This document shows, one piece after another, positions 56,236-64,000 of a stretch of DNA of 64,000 bases. This DNA is from Salinarimonas chemoclinalis (GTDB lineage Bacteria > Pseudomonadota > Alphaproteobacteria > Rhizobiales > Beijerinckiaceae), in contig NZ_JBGMWH010000002.1 of assembly GCF_041514305.1 (NCBI RefSeq), positions 372,001-436,000 on the forward strand, given 5' to 3'. Under the pieces are notes generated by a model, which saw only the letters and a program-made list of their open reading frames with translations, searched no databases and had not been told where the DNA came from. The first letter of the stretch is position 1. Each line of letters begins with the position of its first letter. The translations under genes and the position numbers were made by a program.

Positions 56236-58626
56236 ATGAAGCTCCTCGCGCGCGCGGACGCGGTCCGCGACATCCCTCACGGTGTCGAAGTCGAGACCGA
56301 TCACGGCGCGCGCCTCCGCGTCGTCCTCGCCGGGCCGGACCTCGTCCACGTTTCCCTCGTGCGCGCCGCGGGCTGGCGTCTCGACCGCACCTGGACCATA
56401 GCGCCGAACGGCCTGGAGCCGCCGGACGACGGCCGCGCGCGCGACAGCCTCGACGGCTTCGCGCCGCCGCAGACGCGCGTGGCGCAGGACGACGGCGTCG
56501 TCACCCTCGCGGGCGGCGACGTCGCGGTCGCGATCCGCGCGAACCCGCTCCACCTTTCCTTCCATCGGGCCGGCGAGAGCGCGCCGTTCGCGTCGGATCG
56601 GCCGAGCGGCGCCTACATGCTCTCGCGACGCACGAACGCCTTCGTCCACCACATGGCGCGCCGGCCCTCGGAGCGGCACTACGGGCTCGGCGACAAGGCG
56701 GGTCCGGTCGATCGCACCGGCCGGCGCTTCAGGCTCGAGGCGGTGGACCCGTGCGGCTACGACGCGGAGACCTCCGACCCGCTCTACAAGGTCGCGCCGC
56801 TCCTGATCTGCGACGACCGCGAGACGGGCGTCGCCCACGGCATCCTCTACGACAACCTCGCCGCCGCCGACCTCGATCTCGGCGCGACGATCGACAATTA
56901 CCACGCGCCTTTCCGCAGCTACCGGGCGGAGGACGGCGACCTCGACTACTGGGTCGTGCTCGGGCCCTCGGTGCTCGACGTCGCGCGCAAGATCGACAGG
57001 CTCGTCGGCGGCCAGGCGCTGCCGCCCAAATGGGCGCTCGGCTTCGGCCTCACCTCCATGAGCATCGCCGACGCGCCGGACGCGGATGCGCGCATCCGTG
57101 AGATCATCGCCGATTTCGCGCGCCACGACCTGCCCTGCGACACGTTCCATTTCGGTTCGGGCTACACGCTCCACGGCGGCAGGCGCCACACCTTCCGCTG
57201 GAACGAGACGAAGTTCCCCGATCCCGCCGGCACGCTCGCCGCGCTCCGGGAGGCGGGCCTGCGCACGATCACCAACATCAAGCCCTGCCTCCTCGACGAC
57301 CACCCGGATTACGGCCCGGCGGCCGAGGCGGGCATTCTGGTCAAGGACGGCGACGGGGCGGACGCGCCCCCCGCCGTCTCGCTCTTCTGGGACGGGCCGG
57401 GCGCGCATCTCGACTTCACCAACCCCGACGGCGTCGCCTGGTGGCGTTCGCGCATGCGCGAGCGGCTTCTCTCGATCGGCGTCGACACGGTCTGGAACGA
57501 CAACAACGAGTACGAGATCTGGGACGAGGACGCGCGCTGCGCCGGCTTCGGGAAGCCCTTCGACCTCGCGCTCGCGCGCCCGCTCCAGCCTCTCCTGATG
57601 ACCCGCGCGTCCTTCCGGGAGCAGCAGGACGTCGCGCCCGGCACGCGCCCCTACGCCATCACCCGCGCGGGCGGCCCCGGCATCGGGCGCTACGGGCAGA
57701 GCTGGACGGGCGACAACACCACCGCCTGGAAGACCCTGCGCTGGAACATCGCGCAGGGCCTCTCCATGGGCCTCTCCGCCATGGGCAACACCGGCCACGA
57801 CGTCGGCGGATTCCTCGGGCCGGAGCCGGCGCCGGAGCTGCTCGTGCGTTTCACCGAGATGTGCAGCCTCTGGCCGCGCATGGTGATGAACTCGTGGAAG
57901 GCCTCCGGCGTGACCACCCTGCCGTGGATGTACCCGCAGGTCGTCCCGCAGATGCGCGAGGCGATGCGCCTGCGCTACCGGCTGATGCCCTACCTCTACA
58001 CGGCCATGTGGCGCGCGGCCGTGGACGGGACGCCCGCGGTGAAGCCGCTGTTCACGCTCTTCCCGGACGACCCCCTCGTGGCGACGCGCGACGACCTCTT
58101 CCTGCTCGGCGACGAGCTCCTCGTCGCGCCGGTCCTCGAAGAGGGCCGGACGCGCCGCGCCGTGCCCCTGCCGGCCGGGACGGCGTGGATCGACTTCCAC
58201 ACGGGTGACCGCTTCGAGGGCGGGCGCGTGGTCGAGGTCGAGGCGCCGCTCGGGCGGCTTCCCGTGCTGGTGCGCGAAGGCGCGCTGATTCCGCTCTCGC
58301 GGCAGCTCACGCGCATCGACCCGGTGCGCGAGACCTGGCGAGGCTTGCGCGTCCATCCCGGGTCGGACGGCGTGTCCGAGACGGTGGTCTACGAGGACGA
58401 CGGCGAGACGGCGGATTGGCGCGGGGCCGGCTCGTGCCGGATCGTGCTGATGATGTGCGTCGACGGCGACACGCTGATCCTCGACGCCCAACGTGTCGGC
58501 ACGTTCCGCCCGGCCTACGACGCGCTCGAGATCGAGATCGCCGGCGGGCGCCGGTTCGCCGAGATCGTGCTGAACGGCACGCCGGCCGCGCCCGGCGCGC
58601 CCCTGCACCTCGCCTTCGACGCGTGA
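56236..58626 (+). CDS. glycoside hydrolase family 31 alpha-glycosidase
   Basis: 796 residues. N-terminal beta-sandwich (1-230) and (beta/alpha)8 barrel. The nucleophile motif, usually WNDMNE, reads DTVWNDNNEYEIW with the Asp kept; the acid/base Asp is in YGQSWTGDNTTAWKTLRWN; RHYGLGDKAGPVDRTGRRFR and HDVGGF are also typical. GH31 enzymes remove alpha-glucose, alpha-xylose or alpha-sulfoquinovose; specificity here is open. No signal peptide is seen, so it would act in the cytoplasm on imported oligosaccharide. The start lies 14 bases after the ATPase gene. Confidence 0.9.
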   Translation: MKLLARADAVRDIPHGVEVETDHGARLRVVLAGPDLVHVSLVRAAGWRLDRTWTIAPNGLEPPDDGRARDSLDGFAPPQTRVAQDDGVVTLAGGDVAVAIRANPLHLSFHRAGESAPFASDRPSGAYMLSRRTNAFVHHMARRPSERHYGLGDKAGPVDRTGRRFRLEAVDPCGYDAETSDPLYKVAPLLICDDRETGVAHGILYDNLAAADLDLGATIDNYHAPFRSYRAEDGDLDYWVVLGPSVLDVARKIDRLVGGQALPPKWALGFGLTSMSIADAPDADARIREIIADFARHDLPCDTFHFGSGYTLHGGRRHTFRWNETKFPDPAGTLAALREAGLRTITNIKPCLLDDHPDYGPAAEAGILVKDGDGADAPPAVSLFWDGPGAHLDFTNPDGVAWWRSRMRERLLSIGVDTVWNDNNEYEIWDEDARCAGFGKPFDLALARPLQPLLMTRASFREQQDVAPGTRPYAITRAGGPGIGRYGQSWTGDNTTAWKTLRWNIAQGLSMGLSAMGNTGHDVGGFLGPEPAPELLVRFTEMCSLWPRMVMNSWKASGVTTLPWMYPQVVPQMREAMRLRYRLMPYLYTAMWRAAVDGTPAVKPLFTLFPDDPLVATRDDLFLLGDELLVAPVLEEGRTRRAVPLPAGTAWIDFHTGDRFEGGRVVEVEAPLGRLPVLVREGALIPLSRQLTRIDPVRETWRGLRVHPGSDGVSETVVYEDDGETADWRGAGSCRIVLMMCVDGDTLILDAQRVGTFRPAYDALEIEIAGGRRFAEIVLNGTPAAPGAPLHLAFDA

Positions 58627-58639
58627 GGGAGGGCTCGGG

Positions 58640-60169
58640 ATGGCGCCCTCGGTCATCCGGGATGTCGGCAGGCGCGACCGCCTCGTCGGCCACGTCTACG
58701 GCGGGGTCCCATGTGCCCCGGAACGCCTCGCGGTCGCGAGCCGCTCCTGGCCGGAGGCCTGCGGAGAGATCCTGACGCTCGCGATGTCGAACGACGGGCG
58801 GGAGCACACGGTCGATGCCGCACTCTTCCTGCCGCCGAACGCGACGGTCCCGGTCCCCCTCGTCGTCGGCCTGTGCTTCCTGGGGCCGCTCGGGGCGGTC
58901 GACGCGCCGGGCTTCCCCGTCGATTCCCATGCGGTCGTGGAGGCGACGAGCGCCGGCTTCCCCGACGGGCGCCTCGACCCCGCCATGCGCGGCCGCCACG
59001 CCGCGCGCTGGCCGCGCGACCTCTTCCAAGCCGCCGGCTGTGGGCTGCTGCTGGCCTGTTACGGCTCCTTCACGCCGGACGACCCGATCGCGGCGTTCAC
59101 CCATGGCATCGCACCGCTCATGGGCACACCCGAGCGGCCGATGCCGTCTCTCCCTTCCCCCGACGACGCGTCTTCTCGGAGAGGGGCCGGGGGTGGGGGG
59201 CGTGAAGGACGCCTTCGTGACGGATGCCGCGCGGGATACGCGGACGCTCGCATCGGCGGCGTGCTCCATCCTGAAGGCCCCACACCCCCCACCCCTCTCC
59301 ACGAGGGAGAGGGGAGTTCCCGATCGCCCACCATCGACCGGGCGGCTCGCAATCCCGCCTCGCCCCCGCCCGAAAGTACGATCGCATCGTTCACGAAAGC
59401 CGCCGACGGTCTCCCCTCTCCCTCGTGGAGAGGGGCCGGGGGTGTGGGGCGTTCAGAACGAGACGCGTCCGTCGATGCAGGCGAATGGCGCGAGAACGAG
59501 CGGCGAGCCCTTCACCCGACGCCCCCCACCCCCCACCCCTCCCCACGAGGGGGAGGGGAGCGCGTCGAGCATGCCGCACCCGGCGCCATCGCGCTGTGGG
59601 CCTGGGCCTATTCCCGTCTCGTCGACGTCGCCCTCGCCCGGTCCGAGATCGATCCCGCGCGGATCGTCGTCGCCGGCCATTCGCGGCTCGGCAAGGCGGC
59701 GCTCCTCGCGGCCGCGCACGACACCCGCATAGCCGGCGTCTTCGCCAACAATTCCGGCTGCCTCGGCGTGCGCCCCTCCGCCGTCCGCCGCGGTGAGACG
59801 CCCGAGGCGCTGGCCGCGCGGTTCCCGCATTGGCCGACGCCGGCCTTCGCCGCCGATCCGCGCCCACCCGAGGGGCTCGACCAGCAGGACCTGCTCGCGG
59901 CCATCGCCCCGCGCCGGCTCTACGCCGCGAGCGCATCCGAGGACGCCTGGGCCGATCCCGAAGGCGAGCGAGCCGGCCTCGTCGCCGCGGCCCCGGCCTG
60001 GCGCGCGCTCGGCTGCGACGTTCCCGAGATCGACGCGGAGGCATCCCTCGTGCCTGGTGCGGCGTTCACCGCAGGCCCCCTGGGCTGGCACCTGCGAGCG
60101 GGCCCGCACGACCTCACGCGCGCCGACTGGGAGCGCGCCCTCCCCCACCTCCTGGAGCGACCCCGATGA
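58640..60169 (+). CDS. CE15-like esterase interrupted in frame by two palindromic elements
   Basis: 509 residues as read, but only about 370 look like esterase. Residues 1-165 match the N-terminal half of the glucuronoyl/acetylxylan-esterase-like alpha/beta-hydrolase group (TVDAALFLPPNATVPVPLVV, YGSFTPDDPIAAFTHGI). Residues 170-310 are low-complexity Pro/Gly/Arg sequence encoded by two palindromic elements. The family resumes at GAIALWAWAYSRLVD, with the nucleophile in VVAGHSRLGKAALLAAAHD, an acid in SASEDAWADPEGE and the His in HLRAGPHDLTRADW. GGAGGG precedes the ATG. The stop overlaps uxaC. Activity may be lost, or the insert looped out. Confidence 0.75.
   Translation: MAPSVIRDVGRRDRLVGHVYGGVPCAPERLAVASRSWPEACGEILTLAMSNDGREHTVDAALFLPPNATVPVPLVVGLCFLGPLGAVDAPGFPVDSHAVVEATSAGFPDGRLDPAMRGRHAARWPRDLFQAAGCGLLLACYGSFTPDDPIAAFTHGIAPLMGTPERPMPSLPSPDDASSRRGAGGGGREGRLRDGCRAGYADARIGGVLHPEGPTPPTPLHEGEGSSRSPTIDRAARNPASPPPESTIASFTKAADGLPSPSWRGAGGVGRSERDASVDAGEWRENERRALHPTPPTPHPSPRGGGERVEHAAPGAIALWAWAYSRLVDVALARSEIDPARIVVAGHSRLGKAALLAAAHDTRIAGVFANNSGCLGVRPSAVRRGETPEALAARFPHWPTPAFAADPRPPEGLDQQDLLAAIAPRRLYAASASEDAWADPEGERAGLVAAAPAWRALGCDVPEIDAEASLVPGAAFTAGPLGWHLRAGPHDLTRADWERALPHLLERPR
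59147..59315. repeat. palindromic repeat element, copy D1 (inside the esterase gene)
   Basis: Left arm at 59147-59210 (CTCTCCCTTCCCCC, then TCTCGGAGAGGGGCCGGGGG and TGGGGGGCGTGAAGGACG); right arm at 59268-59315 (CATCCTGAAGGCCCCACACC and CCCCACCCCTCTCCACGAGG plus GAGAGGGGAG). The arms are complements over about 45 bases with a few mismatches. It does not break the esterase reading frame. Confidence 0.8.
59411..59560. repeat. palindromic repeat element, copy D2 (inside the esterase gene)
   Basis: Left arm CTCCCCTCTCCCTCGTGGAG, AGGGGCCGGGGGTGTGGGGC (59411-59450), right arm GCCCCCCACCCCCCACCCCT, CCCCACGAGGGGGAGGGGAG (59521-59560). It follows D1 by 95 bases and shares its arms with D1 and with copy C. 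Together D1, the spacer and D2 occupy about 414 bases, close to a multiple of three, and keep the esterase frame open. Confidence 0.8.
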
Positions 60170-61599
60170 CGACGCCTCTCCTCGACCCGGATCGCCTCCT
60201 GCCGATCGCCGAGCCCGCACGGGGCCTCGCCCGCGACCTCTACGCGCGGGTGCGCGACCTCCCCCTCGTCTGCCCGCACGGCCACACCGATCCCGCCTGG
60301 TTCGCGACGAACGAAGCCTTCCAGGACGCGTCCGAGCTGCTTCTGTGGCCCGACCACTACCTCGTCCGCATGCTCCAGAGCCGCGGCGTGCCCTACGAGG
60401 CGCTCGGCATCGCGCCCAGGCGCGACCGCGGCATCCCGGTCGCTTCGCCGCGGGAGGGCTGGCGGACCTTCGCCTCGCACTACGACCTCTTCCGCGGCAC
60501 GCCCTCGCGCCTGTGGCTCGACCACGCGCTGCACGAGGTGCTCGGCCTCGAGAAGCGGCTGTCCAACGAGACCGCCGACTGGGCCTACGACGCGATCAAC
60601 GAGCGGCTCTCCGACGACGCCTTCCGCCCACGCGCGCTCTACGAGCGCTTCGGCATCGAGGTGCTGGCCACGACGGACGCCGCCACCGACACGCTCGACC
60701 ACCACCGCGCCGTTCGCGACAGCGGCTGGGGCGGGCGCGTCATCCCCACGTTTCGCCCCGACGCCGTCACCGATCCCGAGCACGAGGCCTTCCAGGCCTC
60801 GATGGCGGAGCTGCGGCGGCTCACCGGTGCGGACGTCTCGCGCTGGGGCGACTACCTGGAGGCGCTGCGTCAGCGCCGGGCGGTCTTCGCCGATCTGGGC
60901 GCGACCGCGACCGACCACGGCCCGCCCTCGGCCATGACTGCGGACCTCGACGAGGAGACCTGCCAGAAGCTCCTCGCCGGCGCGCTCGCGGGCGCGCTGA
61001 CGCCCGAGGATTCCGCGCTCTTCCGGGCGCAGATGCTCACCGAGATGGCGGGCATGTCGGCGCAGGACGGGCTCGTCATGCAGATCCATGCGGGCTCCTG
61101 GCGCAACCACGCGGGCGCGATCTTCGAGGCTTTCGGCCGCGACAGGGGCTTCGACGTGCCGCTGAAGGTGGACTGGACCGGCGGGCTCCACGCGCTCCTC
61201 GCACGCCACGGCTTCGCCGAGCGGTTGAGGATCATCCTCTTCACGCTGGACGAGACGACGCTCACCCGCGAGATCGCGCCGCTGGCCGGCGCCTATCCCT
61301 CGCTCCTGATCGGTCCGGCCTGGTGGTTCTTCGACGCGCCCGAGGGCATGCGCCGGCACCGCCGGCTCGTGACGGAGACCGCCGGCTTCGCCAACCACGC
61401 CGGCTTCAACGACGACACCCGCGCGCTGCTCTCGCTCCCGGCACGCCACGACATGTCCCGGCGCATCGAATGCGGGCTCCTCGCGGAGATGGTCTGCGAG
61501 GGCGTCCTCCACCGCGACGAGGCGGAGCCGCTCGCCGAGGAGATGACGGTCGGCCTCGCGCGGCGGGCCTACAATCTCCAAGCTGTTTCAATCAATTGA
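60166..61599 (+). CDS. uxaC: glucuronate isomerase (uronate isomerase)
   Basis: 477 residues. UxaC converts D-glucuronate to D-fructuronate (and galacturonate to tagaturonate). The metal site VCPHGHTDPAWFATN (HxH) is at residues about 33-48; GIEVLATTDAATDTLDHH, WGGRVIPTFRPDAV and QIHAGSWRNH are family features, as is GPAWWFFDAPEGMRRHRRL near the C-terminus. The ATG overlaps the esterase stop (ATGA), so uxaC depends on translation through the esterase frame. 16 bases before uxuA. Confidence 0.96.
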   Translation: MTTPLLDPDRLLPIAEPARGLARDLYARVRDLPLVCPHGHTDPAWFATNEAFQDASELLLWPDHYLVRMLQSRGVPYEALGIAPRRDRGIPVASPREGWRTFASHYDLFRGTPSRLWLDHALHEVLGLEKRLSNETADWAYDAINERLSDDAFRPRALYERFGIEVLATTDAATDTLDHHRAVRDSGWGGRVIPTFRPDAVTDPEHEAFQASMAELRRLTGADVSRWGDYLEALRQRRAVFADLGATATDHGPPSAMTADLDEETCQKLLAGALAGALTPEDSALFRAQMLTEMAGMSAQDGLVMQIHAGSWRNHAGAIFEAFGRDRGFDVPLKVDWTGGLHALLARHGFAERLRIILFTLDETTLTREIAPLAGAYPSLLIGPAWWFFDAPEGMRRHRRLVTETAGFANHAGFNDDTRALLSLPARHDMSRRIECGLLAEMVCEGVLHRDEAEPLAEEMTVGLARRAYNLQAVSIN

Positions 61600-61615
61600 G
61601 GATCGGATTTCATCC

Positions 61616-62815
61616 ATGCTCGAAAGCTGGCGCTGGTTCGGCCCCGCCGACGTCGTGAGCCTGACCGACATCGCCCAGGCGGGCGCGACGGGGATCGTGA
61701 GCGCGCTGCACCACGTGCCCACCGGCATCGCCTGGTCGGACGCGGAAATCGCCGCGCGCAAGCGGATGATCGAGACGCATCCCGATGGGCGACCGACGGG
61801 GCTGCACTGGGCCGTCGTCGAGAGCGTCCCGGTGTCGGAGGACATCAAGACGCAGACGGGGGACTGGCACGCGCATCTCGAGGCGTACCGGCAGACGCTG
61901 GCGGCGCTGGGCCGCGCCGGCATCGGCATCGTCTGCTACAATTTCATGCCGGTGCTCGACTGGACCCGCACCGACCTCGCCCACGCGACGCCCACCGGCG
62001 CCACCGCGATGGTGTTCGACGCGATCGACTTCGCCGCCTTCGACCTGCATCTGCTGGCCCGCGCGAACGCCGCCGAGGACTACCCCGAGGCGATCCGCGA
62101 GGCGGCCGCGCGGCGCTTCGGCGGCATGAGCGAGGACGCCAAGCGGGTGCTGGCCGACAACGTGCTCGCGGGCCTTCCCGGCGCCGCCGAGCATTGGGAC
62201 GTGGAGGGCGTGCGCGCCCATCTCGCGCGCTACGCCGCCATCGGGCCGGAGCGGCTGCGGGCGAACTTCTTCGCCTTCCTGGAGGCGGTCGTGCCGGCGG
62301 CCGAGGAGGCCGGCGTGCGGCTGTGCTGCCACCCGGACGACCCGCCCTTCCCGCTCCTGGGGCTGCCGCGGATCGTCTCGACCCTCGACGATTATCGCGC
62401 GATGCTCGCCGCTGTCGACAGCCCCGCCAACGGCGTGACGTTCTGCACGGGCTCGCTCGGAGCGCGGGCGGACAACGACGTGCCGGCGATGGCCCGCGCG
62501 CTCGCGCCCCACATCGTTTTCGCGCACCTGCGCAACGTCGCCCGCGCGCCCGACGGCTCCTTCGCCGAGGTGAATCACCTCGAGGGCGACGTCGACATGG
62601 TCGCGGTCATCGCGGCGCTGCTCGACGAGGAGGCGCGCCGACGGCGGGCCGGGGATCCGCACCCGGTCATCCCCATGCGCCCGGACCACGGGCACGTCAT
62701 GCTCGACGACTTCAGGCGCCCGAGCCAGCCGGGCTACCCGGCGATCGGCCGCCTGCGCGGGCTCGCGGAGCTGCGCGGGGTGGCGACGGCGCTCGCCCAT
62801 GGAGGAACGCGATGA
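61616..62815 (+). CDS. uxuA: mannonate dehydratase
   Basis: 399 residues. UxuA dehydrates D-mannonate to 2-keto-3-deoxygluconate. The N-terminus MLESWRWFGPADVVSLTDIA, then GATGIVSALHHVPTGIAW, TGDWHAHLEAYRQTL, CYNFMPVLDWTRTDL, CCHPDDPPFPLLGLPRI and FCTGSLGARADNDV, and the C-terminal PMRPDHGHVMLDD are all characteristic, with the metal-binding His/Cys residues kept. The stop overlaps the uxuB start by four bases. Confidence 0.96.
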   Translation: MLESWRWFGPADVVSLTDIAQAGATGIVSALHHVPTGIAWSDAEIAARKRMIETHPDGRPTGLHWAVVESVPVSEDIKTQTGDWHAHLEAYRQTLAALGRAGIGIVCYNFMPVLDWTRTDLAHATPTGATAMVFDAIDFAAFDLHLLARANAAEDYPEAIREAAARRFGGMSEDAKRVLADNVLAGLPGAAEHWDVEGVRAHLARYAAIGPERLRANFFAFLEAVVPAAEEAGVRLCCHPDDPPFPLLGLPRIVSTLDDYRAMLAAVDSPANGVTFCTGSLGARADNDVPAMARALAPHIVFAHLRNVARAPDGSFAEVNHLEGDVDMVAVIAALLDEEARRRRAGDPHPVIPMRPDHGHVMLDDFRRPSQPGYPAIGRLRGLAELRGVATALAHGGTR

Positions 62816-64000
62816 CGAGGCTCACGGAGGCGGCGCTCTGCGCGCTGCCCGCATCCGTCCAGAAGCCGGCTTACGATCGCACGGCGCACGCCGTAGGGAT
62901 CGTCCATCTCGGCGTCGGCGCCTTTCACAAGGCGCACCAGGCGGTCTACACCGACGACGCCCTCGCCGCCGCCGGCGGCGACTGGAGGATCGCCGGCATC
63001 GGCCTGCGACGTCCCGACGCCGAGGAGGCGCTCGCGCCGCAGGACGGACTCTACACGCTGATCGAGCGCGGCCCCGAGGGTCCGCGGGCGCGGGTGATCG
63101 GCGCCCTCGCGGAGGTCCTCACCGCGCCGCGGGACCCGGCGCGCACCCGCGCGCTCCTGACCGCGCCGAGCACCCGGATCGTGAGCCTCACCGTCACCGA
63201 GAAGGCCTACGGCCTCGACCCGGCGACCGGCGGCCTCGACGCCGCGCGCCCGGACATCGCGGCCGATCTGGCCTCTCCGGACGCGCCGACCACCGCGGTC
63301 GGCTGGATCGTCCACGCGCTGGGGCTGCGGCGCACGGCCGGACTCGCGCCCTTCACGCCGCTCTCCTGCGACAACCTCCCCGAGAACGGCGCCGTCCTCG
63401 GCCGGCTCGTCCGGGAGTTCGCCGCGCGCGTCGACCCCGACCTCGCCGCCTGGATCGCCGCCGAGGTGCCCTTCCCCTCGACCATGGTCGACCGCATCAC
63501 GCCCGCGTCCACCGACGAGACCCTGGCGGACGCCCGCCGCCTCGCGGGCTTCGAGGACGAGGCCGCGACCGAGACCGAGCCGTTCACCCAATGGGTGATT
63601 GAGGACCGCTTCGCGGCCGGGCGCCCGGCCTGGGACGCGGCGGGCGCGATCCTCGCCGCGGACGTGCGGCCCTACGAGGCGATGAAGCTGCGGCTCCTCA
63701 ACGGCGCGCACTCGCTGATCGCCTATTCAGGCGCCGTCGCCGGGCTCGCCCACGTGCGCGACGTGATGGGGCGGGAAGACCTCGCCGCCCTCGTCGCCGC
63801 GCATCAGGACGCGGTGGCACGCACCCTCGCGCCGGTGCCGGGCATCGACCTGGACGCCTACCAGCGCGACCTGCGGGCGCGCTTCGCCAACCCGGCGATG
63901 GCGCATCGCACGGTCCAGATCGCCATGGACGGCTCGCAGAAGCTCCCGCCGCGCCTCGTCGAGCCCGCGCTCGAGGCGCTGGAGCGTGGCCTGCCGTGGC
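62812..64000 (+). CDS. uxuB: fructuronate reductase (mannitol dehydrogenase family), 3' cut by window edge
   Basis: 396 residues are visible and the frame is open at the window end; a full enzyme would be about 480-490. UxuB reduces D-fructuronate to D-mannonate with NADH, the step between UxaC and UxuA. VGIVHLGVGAFHKAHQAVYT is the nucleotide-binding start, LSCDNLPENGAVLGRLV and FPSTMVDRITPAS are family motifs, and the catalytic KLRLLNGAHSLIAYSG (Lys, Asn, His) is intact. Translationally coupled to uxuA. Tagaturonate reductase or mannitol dehydrogenase is less likely given the neighbours. Confidence 0.93.
   Translation, partial: MTRLTEAALCALPASVQKPAYDRTAHAVGIVHLGVGAFHKAHQAVYTDDALAAAGGDWRIAGIGLRRPDAEEALAPQDGLYTLIERGPEGPRARVIGALAEVLTAPRDPARTRALLTAPSTRIVSLTVTEKAYGLDPATGGLDAARPDIAADLASPDAPTTAVGWIVHALGLRRTAGLAPFTPLSCDNLPENGAVLGRLVREFAARVDPDLAAWIAAEVPFPSTMVDRITPASTDETLADARRLAGFEDEAATETEPFTQWVIEDRFAAGRPAWDAAGAILAADVRPYEAMKLRLLNGAHSLIAYSGAVAGLAHVRDVMGREDLAALVAAHQDAVARTLAPVPGIDLDAYQRDLRARFANPAMAHRTVQIAMDGSQKLPPRLVEPALEALERGLPW

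Overview
The window is very GC-rich (by eye about 70% or more) and densely packed with genes. Gene content and order point to an alphaproteobacterium of the Hyphomicrobiales (Rhizobiales) type: ntrY-ntrX followed by hfq-hflX; ftsB-pdhA-pdhB-(DUF5076)-pdhC-lpdA with a lipoyl domain fused to E1 beta; the dac-tmk-holB-metG-tatD-MBL cluster; a class I phaC; and a small C-terminal-free enolase-mazG neighbourhood. A Methylobacteriaceae/Salinarimonas-like organism is a guess from this content, not something the sequence proves.

Layout. 1-1.5 kb: the end of an FAD-linked 2-hydroxyacid dehydrogenase and a PfkB sugar kinase. 1.6-3.4 kb: a split aerotaxis-type pair (PAS protein plus a chemoreceptor). 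3.5-11.6 kb: PHA synthase, a lipoprotein, an aminotransferase, a lipid kinase, a cytochrome c, a response regulator, Ppx/GppA and RlmE. 11.6-17.8 kb: a palindromic element, then ntrYX, hfq-hflX and ftsB. 18-25.2 kb: the pyruvate dehydrogenase operon, interrupted between pdhC and lpdA by a palindromic element, a DUF559 nuclease-fold gene and a GNAT acetyltransferase. 25.2-29.3 kb: tRNA-Ser(TGA), rlpA, eno, mazG. 29.5-31.2 kb: an exported MBL-fold protein and a vapBC pair whose toxin is frameshifted. 31.3-38.9 kb: a leftward housekeeping operon (dac, tmk, holB, metG, tatD, MBL hydrolase) and an MFS transporter.

39-47.5 kb is the accessory part: a 1207-residue single-chain MmeI-like restriction-modification enzyme, a DUF350 membrane protein, a second MFS transporter, DUF3140, a glycosyltransferase broken by a frameshift at a perfect hairpin, an XRE regulator with repeated sites in its promoter, and almost 1 kb without a convincing gene. 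47.5-50.2 kb: a GntR regulator, an FAD-linked oxidoreductase and an AhpD-like protein.

50.2-64 kb is one catabolic system: a divergent GntR regulator, an ABC sugar importer (binding protein, two permeases, ATPase), a GH31 glycosidase, a CE15-like glucuronoyl/acetylxylan-type esterase, then uxaC, uxuA and uxuB (cut by the window end). Taken together it would import a uronic-acid-bearing oligosaccharide, cut it, and convert glucuronate to 2-keto-3-deoxygluconate; a PfkB kinase of the KDG-kinase type lies at the far left of the window.

The most unusual signal is a family of about 150-200 bp palindromic elements (five copies at 11.6, 22.5, 54.9, 59.15 and 59.41 kb). Two copies lie inside the esterase gene and are read through in frame, adding about 140 low-complexity residues between two conserved halves of the enzyme.
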